Assembly: GCA_030549495.1 (NCBI GenBank)
Contig: JAUIRK010000916.1
Location: 595,501-659,500, forward strand
Length of the DNA: 64,000 nucleotides
Direction of reading: 5' to 3'
DNA from: Nectonema munidae
Taxonomy: Eukaryota; Nematomorpha; Nectonematoida; Nectonematidae
The stretch's first letter is position 1, and each line of letters begins with the position of its first letter. Below are positions 1 through 12,200 of this stretch, piece after piece. The translations under genes were made by a program, and so were the position numbers. The notes beneath the pieces are model-generated. The model was given only the letters and a program-made list of their open reading frames with translations, did no database searches and was not told the DNA's origin.

Positions 1-1857
1 AGTATTGCATTGCTTCTTCCACAGTTTTCTCCCTATTTTGAAGAAGAGCTATTCTTAAGGCAGAGAGTTTGAGCGCACATTGCTCTAAACTCAGTCCTTT
101 TGTTTGGAGGTACTTTTGAGCATCATTAAGTTCAGGAAGAACAATTTTCCAAAGGGTGAGAAAAGATAGAAAAGGAAAAGATAGCATTGAATGAAGAATC
201 AATCCTGCATCTGAACTAGTAATTGGGTTTTCTGTATCTTCGGTTAGTTGTTCTAGAGCTCGAATAATTTGCGATAATTTTTTCTGTAGAACGTTCACAG
301 CATCTGATCTACTACTCCATCTCGTTTCGACAACACGTTTGATAGTTTCACCAGTTCTGGCCATCAAAATATCCCATCGATGATTTGACGCCGAAAAGAA
401 TGAGAACAAACGATCTAATGTTCCAAAAAAGGTAACAGAATCAACAGCCACTGAAGCAGCATGCACACTTGCCAAATTAAGTGAGTGATTGGTGCAGGTT
501 ATAAATACCGCTTTTGGGTTGATTGCCCTAATGCGTGTCTGAACACCAGATCGATGACCTGCCATCACAGCAACATTATCAAAGGCTTGCCCACGACAGT
601 CTTGAATTTGAATGTCGTCTTCTCTTAACTTATCCAAAATAGTCTCTGTAATTAATTCAGCATTTTTTCCTTTAGTCTTAATAAAGCAAAGAATTCGTTT
701 CCCTCCATTTTGACATAGCGTATGACCTGACTCATTTGATCCTTGTGAGAAACATCGGGAGTATTGTCAAAAATAATGCAGAAGTATTTACTCTTCTTCA
801 CCTGCTCAATGATTTTTTTTCTGACTTGATTTCCCAAGATTGCAACAAATTCATTCTGAATTGTTGGTGAAAGGTAGGATATTTCCAACTTTTTCCCAAG
901 TTTTACTCTCGTCAAATGTTCACATAGTACTGGATCGAACTTTGACATCAAATGAACAAGTTCTAAAAAATTCCCTTTATTTTCAGCAGCAGACCAGTCA
1001 AAATCTTCTCGATGGCCACGTAAAGGCAAATTTTGTTTAGCAAGAAACTGAATTATGTTAAGGTATCTCGTCAGGATTTGCCGCCACTTCATCACTTTTT
1101 TCTCAGCCACCTCTTGTTCTGCACTATCAACTAGACTGCCTTTCGCAAGACGTATCTCCAATTCTTTCCATTGAATCAAGGCCTGAGCATGCACGAAGCT
1201 GGATTCATGTTCATGTATCTTTGGATTCAACTTCCACCAATTTTTAAAACCTTCACTTGAATCGAATTTTGAGTTTCCAAATGAGAAGAGTCTGCAACAA
1301 AAGCAAAACAGAGCTCCCTTTGAAGGAGAATACATCATCCATGTTCTAAGGATTTTTCCCCATTAGGTAGATTTCGAAAAAACCAATACTTTGACAATTT
1401 TCTAGTTTCCCCTTTTGTTTTCGAGCCTTGTCTTACAACTTCTTTAAATTCACAGTCCATATGCTGTACAGCTTTTGATCCCCGTTTTACAATCATATCC
1501 CGAATGCCATATTCAATCTTGGAAGGCCAGCCCAATATCTTCTAAATCAGTTTTGTCATTTGACTTTTCAAGAGCTTGTGGATCACTTTGATCATCTTCA
1601 ACATCATCACCATTGACATCCTCAATTTCAACATCAGTTTTTACAAAAGCATCTATAATTTTTACAGTATTTTCATTTCCCTCTGTTGCAGGCCGTGAGA
1701 TGTACTTCAGCAAAGCACCCTGATTCCTAATTGCTTCTTCTTCTCTCTTTTTCCTTATCTTTCGGAATGCAGCAACACTCTCTTTCGTTCGCTTCATCTG
1801 TCTAAAGTGGGCAAATAATACATATAAAATTTTAAAATATCCATAGAAATTTCCCAA
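1..1857 (-). pseudogene. hAT transposase, ZMYM1-like, decayed and cut by the window edge
   Basis: Reading the minus strand from 1857 down gives pieces of one protein. First comes a basic N-terminus (about 1800-1690), then an acidic linker, then a TTF/MYM-type region with the motif FCFCCRLF (about 1310-1290). A DUF4371-like block follows (652-1338; SPTIQNEF, FCIIFDNTPD with the first catalytic-type Asp). After it come RGQAFDNVAVMAG and an HSLNLA motif (about 610-480), and a TRWSSR motif (about 330). This order is that of ZMYM1-like hAT transposases. The frame shifts at about 1525, 1336 and 655, so no intact protein can be made. The C-terminal hATC domain would lie left of base 1. It sits in or upstream of the GLCE gene in antisense orientation. 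Confidence 0.85.
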
Positions 1858-2229
1858 TATATAGTAAAGAATAAACTCAAATTCTCAAAAAAGCTTATAT
1901 TACAAAAATATTATTATAACAATGTTTCTTTTCTACTTATTAATGTATATTAGAACTAAGCTTGAATGACAATTTTTCCTCTAATAATAAATTTTTTCCA
2001 TTTTTTTTATTAATAGAAGATAAATCGTTGTAAGCCAAAAAAAGAGCTCAGATTTGATTGCAACTTTTATACTAAAATTTGGACCCCTTAACCCTATCAG
2101 TGACGGGGGGAGTGCCTTTTTGACCCCCTCCACTAAAATTAAAACAGTCACAAAAAACTGGAATCGATTAAATTGAACAGAAAATTTAAACTAAAAATTA
2201 AATGGAATATTTTAACAAATGACCTTAGG
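1858..2229. other. AT-rich non-coding stretch
   Basis: No coding signal. A short G-run segment near 2096-2130 starts with CAGTGACGGGGGGAG and may be the diverged left end of the MITE whose other end is seen at 2230-2284. Confidence 0.4.
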
Positions 2230-2284
2230 ACAAAATGCCGCCCGGGGCGGACCGCCCCTGGCGCCCCCCACTAGCTACGCCTCT
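2230..2284 (-). mobile_element. MITE terminus (CAGAGGCGTAGCTAG type), solo end
   Basis: The reverse complement begins CAGAGGCGTAGCTAGTGGGG and continues into a GC-rich block containing GGCGGTCCGCCCCGGGCGG. The same block starts the complete MITE at 3460, there in + orientation. No matching target duplication is visible, so this is a partial or diverged copy. Confidence 0.6.
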
Positions 2285-2699
2285 GGTCATAGTCCTCTCG
2301 TTTCAGTTTTGAATCTGCAAGGTGGAATCGTGCACTATGCCCACTTATATATAATAATATTCTTCCTTTTTAAGCAATACCGACCACCAAACATTCAAAT
2401 AACCATAACTTGAAAAATATAATATAAGAAAATTCATCAAGTGATAATTTTAACACCTTTCAATATATTTTTCTTTCAAAAAAATTTAATGGAGAGAGTT
2501 GTATTAAATGATGATGCTTCTTTTCGCAAGCTCTCTATTTACATATGTTGATGGTAATAGTACTATAAATTGGTAAAACTTAATTTAGCCACTTTTGGTT
2601 GACTTTTATAGTTGTGAAATTACCTCCTTTTTTCAGTAAATGGAATTCGCGGCGCACTGCTGGGCCTTGAAGATATCCAGGTACGCCATAAAAGGTAAC

Positions 2700-2936
2700 C
2701 ATGCGAACTCTAAGATAACAAGGGGTGCACGCACCCCAAAGCGGTGCGAGACAGAATAACAGGGGGTGTGAGAAACGACAAAATAATGGACAACATATGT
2801 AGTATGTACTTCTTTATATTTTATTTTAAAATTTATATGACCGATTTTTCCATATCAATCTCAATGGTGTGCCCCAAAGTTTTGGTTATTTCATAGGTGC
2901 GCCCTAGGGTAAAAAAAAGTTTGAGAAGCACTGACT
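2700..2936. mobile_element. hAT-type MITE fragment
   Basis: The right end reads GTTTGAGAAGCACTG (to about 2932), close to the GGTTGAGAAGCACTG terminus of the complete MITE at 63251-63621. The interior has the typical GTGCGCCC/GGTGTGC text of such elements. The left terminus and a target duplication were not found, so it is probably truncated. Confidence 0.55.
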
Positions 2937-3106
2937 TAGATAGAAAAATTACATTTTTATTCATTTTTGAAGAATATAATAATGATATAAGGTGTAAACA
3001 TCAGTTTTACTATCTTAATATTAAATATTATAGCTAGATTACTACTTATTTTTTTCAGTGATGAATTCTTTCGCAATAAAGGCATATTTATTTACATAAA
3101 ATATAG

Positions 3107-3262
3107 GACTTCCAATATCCTTACAATGGAATCATAATGGCTATTATTACCCCACTCAAATCGCTCAATTCGGGCTGACTCACTTTAATAAGCTTATTTC
3201 GATGGTGAAGCCTTCTGATGAAGTAGATTTAACAGAGAACGCAAATCGTGCTTTGAAAGAAG
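3107..3262 (+). CDS. GLCE: GLCE exon A (YYYPTQIAQFGL block)
   Basis: The acceptor AG is at 3105-3106 and the donor GTAAGA starts at 3263. An in-frame TAA at 3097 shows that the exon cannot extend far upstream. It enters and leaves in phase 1 (one base of a split Gly codon at each side). It encodes the start of the epimerase fold, with the triple Tyr followed by PTQIAQFGL. Confidence 0.9.
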
Positions 3263-6200
3263 GTAAGATCAACGCATAATTATACTTTTCAATATAATGA
3301 AAACATGTACAAAACTATTTTTCATTCTTTCTAACTCATTGTGACAGGCAAACTCACAAATTCTGATATTGTGACTAACTAAATCTGATGAAACAAATGA
3401 GTTTGCCGTTCCTAAAATAGCTTACTGCTATACATAGATGAAAAAAATAAACGTACGCTCAGTGGCGTAACTAGGTGGAGGCGGTCCGCCCCGGGCGGTA
3501 CATTTTTATGGGCGGCATATTTTGAAATCACTGATATATTGCAATCAATATGATGTTAAGATCTTTATAACAGTTTGTGTTATAAGAGATTTTCATTTGA
3601 AAAACATGCATACACAACAAATCTGAGACCTGAAAAAAGTTTTTGACGAAGTTATTGAAGAGTTTGCTAACAAAAAAGCTAGAAAAGTTCATCTATAAAA
3701 AGTTAAAAAATTTATGATCCACCCGAGCCGCAATTCTCATGGTTACGCCACTGCGTACGCTGAACATTTGAACCTTTCAGTCGAGTATAACGCATTCCTT
3801 TATTTTACAAAGCAGAACAATGTGAAATTTTATACAATTATAGCTCAATTAGATGAAAAAGATAGAAACTTTAAACAAAAATATTTTGAAATACATGAAT
3901 TTTTATGACAACTTGAAAAAACTCTGATTGTTTTTAGTCTCATTCAGTTATTTATTTTTGTTTTTTTTAAATTTATCTACGATAATATAAAACTAGAATC
4001 AGATATAAAACAAATCTGAAATGTTTTTGAAGAGAGCTTTGCTCTAATGAGAACGGAATTTCTATCTGGATTGCGAAAATCGAATTGATTGTAAAATAGT
4101 TCATTAGGTCAATTTCAACACTAAAAGTCCATTTTTTTAAACTTATTCGGTAAATTGTTCTTCGCCTTCATGATAAGATAATTTTTCCAAAAATAATAAC
4201 CTCAAACCTACATAGTATTACAAAAGGGTTTTTTTAAACCTTCTTGACATAATAACAATTTAGTATTATTACAAGAAGGCATATCAAATGTATTAATTTT
4301 TTCCATTTTCATTTAAAATTTCTCTAATTTGTCATTATGAGTTTTTGTCTTCTCAAAATTAAGCTACGTTATTTTGACTAACTAATCTCCCCATTAGCTT
4401 ATGAGACGAATCAATGTAATTTTTTCTTTAGCTTTATATTGTAATTATAAAGTTTATGGTTCAATCGGATTTCATTTGAGTAAATTATTAAAATACCATT
4501 AAACAATAGGTCAAAAATTAATCAATTTTTAATTGTTATTTTAAATTAAAAGTTTATCATTCTTTATAAGTTTTCTCATAATAACTAAACTCAACATTAT
4601 TTTATATTTTAATTAAAGTTTTATTACCTTTTTAATTTTATTTCATACTTTTAGAGCTAAATTCTAATTTTTTCTTTATAGGAAAAGATACCTTCGTGAT
4701 AGAGCCAACGTCATCAAATAAAATACAAAAGAAAAGGTTATGGCATATAAATCTCGCATTTCCGAAGTCAACAATGAATACTTCTAAAGATTCAACTCCA
4801 TACTCAAAATCATTAACCTTTGTCTTTGAGTTTATCGGTTTGATTTTCCTTCTTCCAATATCTTAAAATTTAAATTTCCTTGTATTGAAATGTATTTTAT
4901 TAGTGCCTGGTCAAAACCTTCGAAATCTAAAACGTCCCAAAACAAATTTTTCAAAAAATGAAATTTTATTTGATTTACTCGATTTTTGTTCCTATCAAAC
5001 AAATGTTATTTCTCAACTCTGTTTATTTCAAAACAATAGAAAATGCTCATTACTTCTTTTAAAATTTTCTTTTGCGGCTTTTAGGATGAGTTCTTTATTA
5101 TTAGATTTCCCTTATTTTCAATTGTCGTGTGTATTTTTTAAGAATCAAGAAGTTTAAAAATACTTATAGTATCAAGATATGAGACTCTAGAAATGTCGAG
5201 ACAGAAATTTTAGTGCTATTTAAGAGGTTATAGCAGTCATTGAGGATTATGTTTAATGAAAACATTATCTGTGCATGTAAATAAAGTCGCATTGTAGATG
5301 AGGCGTATCTTAGTGGGGTTACTGTATTTAACTAATTTTTAGATCAATTCATCCAAATGACCTATCTTTTGAATTGTGATGAAGAATATGACAGAATAGT
5401 TCATATAAATGAGCTTCATGCAAAGTTTTGCGTTTATCCCGACACTCTCCACCACAATTATGTCTATTTTCAGCGTAATTTGCTGTACGACTTTGTACAC
5501 ATGCTCCGTAACTCTTCCAAACCCTTAAAAAAAGACCAAACTCATTTACCGATGGAATCTTGCTCACTGAAGGAGGTGTACTTTAAAAACTTTGGACAAC
5601 TCTCATTTCTCATCTTCAATACTTCGAACCACTACAAACAAGTTCAAGCCGCAGCTACATGGCTCCTCTTACACCAAAATTCAGCTCACTTTGGAGGCTT
5701 TCCCATCACAGTTACAAGGAGTTTTGCGTAATGCTTTTCACATTCCTAAAGCATATCTGTACTCTTTTGCTATGCCTACGAACTTTTTTTAACCCTCTAA
5801 AGCTCTAGTTTTTCAAAACTAATACTCTGTTTATCTTTTCAAGGAGGTGAGCTAATGGCCTATATATATGTGGTTATGTGAATTATTCATAAATACAAAT
5901 TCCAACTGTTGTGAAAAATGCATCGAAAGTCCAAAATTTTTTTCTTTTTTGATTCTGTTTGGAAAAAAATTTTTCGAAAATAATTTTATTTTAGGTTTGG
6001 GAAAGGGGGGGAGGGGGAAAAAGAGAAAGAAGGGGGGGGGAAAGAAAGTTCTTGAAATCTTGGGATGTGAAAGTAGCACCCCGATTAGAGCTAATGAATG
6101 AGGGAAGTTCAAAAATAGAAAATAACGTAATTAGGCACTTCATAGATGTTGAGGTATTGCAGTCTTGACAAGGGAAGGCGAATGGAAATCTACTGTATTC

Positions 6201-9200
6201 ATCGATAACGGTAAATAAGTAATGACAACCTGATGAAGAAGGAACTGGACCTTTAAAATCAATCGAGAGACGCTGAAAGAGAACGGTTGCTTGAATCAAC
6301 TTTCTATGAGGAACAAAAAAATGAGGTTTTACTTTAGCACAGGTGAGACACTTGGAATTGATACGACGCACTTCATCGATCGAAAATGGCATGTTACGTG
6401 ATCTTACAAAGTGCCAAAAGCGTTGAACGGGTTTCAGTTCTTCCAAAGAAGCCGTGGCATAACATGTACGAGATAAAACATCCGTTACTGTATTCTCAGT
6501 TCCAGGACGGTACTTTATGCTGTAAGAAAATGGCAAAAGTTCTGTTTTTTACCTCATTATTTTATCATTTTTGATCTTTCCATGATTTGCAGGCTTGAAC
6601 ATAAAAGAAACCGCTTGTTGATCGGTAACAATTGTAAATGGCTTCTTTCCATTTGCGAACACACTCGATTATAACATATACTTCTTTTTCAATTATATGG
6701 AGACGTTTCTCTGACACATTTAATGCTCGAGAGAAAAAAGCGACAGGTCTGTCCGAATGTAAAAGTGTGCCCCTATTGCTTTTTCAGAAGCATTAGTTTC
6801 TATAACAAAAGGTAAGTCGTCCTCAATACCTTTCATGGAAGATTTGAATGCTCTGTTTCAAGTCGTAAAACGTCTTAACTGCTGAAGAGTTCATAGGAAA
6901 AGACATGTTTTCAATAAGAGGTCGAATCCAGAATATCTCGGCAGCCATTTGAGTAATAAACAAACAACCCAAGACACCTTTGCAAGCTTTTAGAATCAAA
7001 AGGAGGAGCCATTTGCAGAAGAGGTTTCATACGTTCAGGATCTGGCTGCAAAGTTTCATTGCAAATTTTGTACTCAAGTACAGAAATACAAGAAACACAG
7101 AAGGTAGATTTGTCATGGTTTATCTTAAGATTACTTCTTGAAGCAGCTTCTAGAAAAAGTTGCAAGTTATCATCGTGCTCTTTCTTAGTTATTCCACATA
7201 TTGTTATTTCATCTAGATAAGCAAAGGTTGCACACAGTTTATTCTCTGATATAAACGAAGTCATGAAGCGTTGAAAAGCAGACACTCCATTTGTAACACC
7301 CATAGGAATACGCTTGAACTGATACAAATTATTACCCGTTTGAAAGGCAGTCTAGGGGCGTTCTTCTTCACAAATTTCAATTTGATAGTAAGCTCTAGAT
7401 CAGGTGTCGGGAACCCATGACTCGCGAGCCAGACATGGCTCTTTTGATGACTGCATCTGGCTCTCAAATAAATCAGGTGGCCTTCAGGATAAGGGGGGTG
7501 TTGTGGTAATGCATATCCTTCTTTCCAATTCTTCAATCTCTTTTTTTTTTCATCATTATTAATAATCACGATAAAAAAAAAAAAAATGGAGGTGGAGGTG
7601 TTTTTTTTTATTAAAAAATAAAAATAAAATAATAATATTTTATTTAAAAATATATTAATTTTTTTATATTATAATATTTTTGTTTTTTTTTTTTTTATTT
7701 TTATTTAAAATTTATAAAAAAAAATATTGGGGGTTAAAATATAAAAATTTTTAAATGTTTTTTTTTTGGTTTTTTTTTTCGACGCCCCCCCCCCCCCCGC
7801 TCTAGATAGATCGATAACGCTAAAAAAAATTATATTTAGCAATCTGCTAATGAGGCATTCAATCTTCGGCAAGGGATAGGCGTTGAGAAGAGTGAAACGA
7901 TTAATGGTCTTTGAAAAATCGACTACTAGTCGTTTCTTACTATTGGGAGCTGAAGTAATCACAACTTGGGCACACCATGGGGAATGACTAACTTCGATAA
8001 CATCTTCTGAACTTCTTCTTCGATGAACCGGACATCTTCTGGTGAATAAGATCTTAGCCTTGTTGCAATGGAGGTACATTCAGTAGTTAAATTTTGAAAC
8101 AATTTCACAGGATTACATTTAATTTTAGAGAGTGTACACTGTACATACATTAAGAACATCTTGCGATCCTCCGAAAGATATGTTGACACTTCCATGAAGT
8201 TTCAAAAGGGGTATACCAAGTATGAAATCAGAACTAGGGAGCAAAGTAAAATCAACATTTTTATACAAACGTCCGTTCATCATGAAATTTAGTTGGCAAC
8301 TCTTGGATAACCTAATATGGAAAAAGTAGAGATAGCCATGGAAATAACGGGATTCTTCTTGTGCGTAACTTTGAGCTTATTTGCAACACATTCACTAATA
8401 AAATTATCCGAGCTTCCTGTGTCTATAAGAGCAGTGAAGGACTTACTATCAACTTTGATAATATTGGTAATCGGGAAAGAACTTTGGCATTGGCTAACGT
8501 GAGCAAAAGTCAAAGCAGAAGTAGAAGAATGAATATTGGAGGTAGCAGACCAACATACTTTCGCAAAATGACCAATTTTTCCAAATTTTAAACATATCTT
8601 ATCTTTTTCTGGACAATAACGGCGGTTATCTTTTGGAGGGCGTCTTCCACTCCAGTTGAAGCACCTGTCATTCAAAAGAAACTTCTTTGGAAGAGTAGCA
8701 GAAAGGTTCGAAGAGTTAGAATCAACCAAAATGTCATCAGGAATGTTAGAATCAGTATGTAAAGTGTCAACATGTGAAGTAATATTGTCAGCAGCTGCTG
8801 ACGAAACTATAGGCTTCAGCGCGGATGTGAGCCAACTTCAAATACCTGGCGCACTGCGAGACATCCTTAAGAGACAAATCGCCACTTTCAAGAAGTCTGG
8901 CGCGTATCGAGGGAGAGCGTAGTCCGCGAATGAAAGAATCGCGATAGACTCATCTCTGTATGTAGCAGCACTTAAGCAACAATCCGCAGCAAACCGGTTT
9001 AAGACTTGGAGGTACTGAGATCCACAGTTTCATTTTCCTGCTGCAGTCGAGTCGAAAGTAAGTGTCTAGCATCAACAATACTAGGAGGTTTTTCGTAAAC
9101 CGCTTTCAAAAGCTCAATTGCATTTTCAAAACTTGAGCACCTTTAAATGACGTCTGCAGCAAATGAACCAAGGTACAAATAAAGTACTTCTAGCTTGTTA

Positions 9201-12200
9201 AGAGTCAGGGAATCAATAGCAGGCACATATTAGTTGAAGTTTCTGTACCAAAGTTTCCATAGCTTAGAAGCTTGGGGATCTGCAGAAGATATCTCAAACT
9301 TTTCTAAACGTATAACTTTGTCCATTGGAAAGGTATTAGTTGTTGAATAAATTGTTGTAAAACGGTAAAGAAACAAGAAGGAAAAGAACCTAAGAAGGCT
9401 TTATTAATCAAAATACACCTTCAATAGTGAATAAACTCAAAGAAATAAATACCTATGCATATATATATATATATAATATATACATATACGTTACACAAAC
9501 AGAGAACAGTCAAAAGAACAGAACAATAAGCTTAACATTTGACAAATGGAACATGAAGATACGTAATTTGGATACAGTAGCCCAGAGAACAAGAAATGAG
9601 GTAAGGTGAAGAAGAAACGTAATTTGAATATGATCCCAATATAAAAGATCACAACACTTTTCTTATTGAATTCGCTAAGTACATAATTTAAATGTACTTT
9701 CAAACACTATAAAAATTATCTAGAATGGCAAATGAGTTGCTAATTTTTCATAACTTTAAAGGAACGAACTTTAGTTTATATTGGTGAAAGTTAACTCTGT
9801 TTCCTAAAGCAGCACTTTTAAACACAAGAAGATAGAAATCTATTAAGCTGAGATAAAAAATTGCTTTTCATAAAATATAATGTTTGCTTTGATTTCACTT
9901 CCATTGGTTTCCCTTAAACAAAAAGTGTCTATAACTTTTACATTAACACCAATCTTACATATTTTCAATAAGAATCTTTTACATATAAGTTGCATGCTTT
10001 CAACTAAGTTTGACATTTTGGCTGACACCATTCGAATTCTATATATTTAAACTTTTATCGCATAACCGTTGACCGTCTTCTGGGGGAGTGAAGAAAAAGA
10101 GATTTTGCTTAAAATAAATCAGTTTTCATTTTTCACTTTTCTATTTCTAATTATATAATTAATAATAATGGAAGAACTAGACTTTCGAATAAAGCTAACA
10201 ATCATTTAACGCTTTCATGTGTGTGTTCTTTTTTTCTTTAACATTGGGTTCACAAATTTTGTTTAATAATAATATCTCATTTCTTTCCATATTTTTTTGT
10301 AAAATCATTTATCCGATAATACTTAGTCTAAAAAGTTAAGCAAATCAGTAAATAATCATGATAATTAGTTTGCTCAAAAGTTTTACATCAAAATATTAAC
10401 AGTATAATATGGCGGTGTCGCTGTTTATGAATAAAAATTTGAAGAATATAACTTTCCACTCTCTGCAACAACAATTTTATCTCACTCATTAGTTTTCCCT
10501 TTGGTTCAAAATTTTATAAAAAATATGTTGTGTTTTACATAAATCTCTAGATATCATGTGTCACGTCAGTTTAATTTTTTGACAGTCAAGAACTGCAAAA
10601 TATTGGATCCTTATTTGAATAAAAATTCTTTTTCATCATGTAACATAGGTTTCACCTTGTCATGGCAGGATAACTGTTCATTGTTGAACTCATTTTTTAT
10701 TCATCTAAAATAAATGACATAATATAAATACTCATTTTGTTTTTTGAGATTCCTGACATTTTGGTTGTTGCTGTTGTCTGCTGCACCCAGATTATTTTAT
10801 CTCAAAATATTTTTAGTGCATTTTCTTCGTCTCTAGTAAGAATTTATTTTGCTTATTTTAGATTTAACATTTCCTTAATCTCAAGTGTATGGTATTCAGC
10901 GATGTCGCAAGGGCAGTCTATTTCCCTCTTCGTTCGAGTATTCAATCTTACTCGAGATGACGAGTATTTACTCGCTGCAATACAAGCTGCTAAAATTTAC
11001 AATGTCTCTGTTCAAGAAAACGGCATTCGAGATTTTTTCATGGATAAATTTCCCTTCTATCAAGAGTATCCTACAGTTCCAAGCACATTTGTTTTAAATG
11101 GTTTCATTTTTTCTTTGATCGGTAATGATACAACTTTTTTCTATCATTTTCGTTTCTCCATCTAATCACATCTATTAAATATATGTTCTGTATGGTAATA
11201 AAGATGACAGCAAAAAGGTCCTTGGAAATAAAGCCTCAAAAGCCTCATATATAGTGATCTGCACGTGGCCCGATTAGTTCATCGTGAAGCCTACGCCAAG
11301 TAAAATGTTAGGGCACTCTGTAAGAATGTCAAATTAAGGTTTAAACATTTTTGTTGAAGGGGAATTAGCTGTATTATAATTTTATAATTCAATTTTTAGT
11401 AGTTTAAAATTCAAATATTCAAAACATTAAAAAATATACCCAGTTAAATTTTCTGCCCCTTGCTATGAGTAAATATCACAATATTAGAAGATTTATATTT
11501 GCATTGCAATAAAGATAGGAATTATCGAATATTTGTGGATTTGGAAGAATTAAATTTGAACAACTATATGTTTAACTAAAATCATTGTTATTTGCAGTAG
11601 ATAGAGTTTTGAAACATTTTTAAGCCAAATAATGATATAAATGTCGAATCTTTTTAAAATTCGACCCATATGTTGTGAAGTTGATGCAAAAAGTTATCTT
11701 ATTTACTCTTTATTACAAACTTATGTCTTTTAATATATTTGTGTTTTCTCAAAATATAGCATATTGTATTTACGTTTACGATTCTTGCCTCTTGGGTGTG
11801 AACGTAAAAACAAGTTTATATAAGTAAGTTTATATATAAAGTTACAGAGGTAAAAGAAAAAAATATATATTTGTGCACAAATTATAAAGTTTCTTTTGAG
11901 TTTCTGATCCCACAGGAAGATGGTCTTAATTAGGAAAAAACAAAAGAATAAATGCTTGTAACACGAACTTGTCTAACATCATACTTAGTATTTAATATAT
12001 ACCCGTTTGCTACTTTGTCATGCTCAATTTAGAATTAATGATTGTATGGAAATGTATAGTTCATTGAATTTAATTTCCTGTAATTAATCTTGGTATTTCA
12101 ATAGGACATTTTGGTACCTTTTTGGCAATTTCCTATCTATGCTATTATTTTCATACTTATAATAAATATTTATGTAAAAATACATTTTAATTTAAAAACT

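Larger units (their letters stand above)
5990..9325 (-). mobile_element. Ty3/Gypsy-type retrotransposon, degraded, no LTRs seen
   Basis: Read on the minus strand, the order is gag (start codon at 9325), zinc knuckle and protease (8729-8289), reverse transcriptase (8195-6911, interrupted by a hAT MITE), RNase H (about 6900-6540) and integrase (6536-6050). This is the Ty3/Gypsy order. Frameshifts and stops break every domain. The integrase core ends in a poly-G/C tract near 6050, so the C-terminal part and the 3' LTR are missing. I found no long direct repeats at either side. It lies antisense inside a GLCE intron. Confidence 0.88.
5728..10861 (+). other. GLCE intron C, host of a Gypsy element
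   Basis: A 5.1-kb intron between GTAATG and TTTTAG. It holds a low-quality G/A-rich tract (about 5930-6060), the antisense Ty3/Gypsy remnant (5990-9325), an (AT)n microsatellite (9459-9484) and about 1.3 kb of AT-rich sequence (9500-10860) in which I see no gene. Confidence 0.8.

Noticed and set aside
5868-6101. Open frame with Gly/Lys-rich stretch, and its minus-strand shadow
   Set aside because: It runs through a G/A homopolymer tract at the broken end of a Gypsy integrase; low complexity, not a gene.
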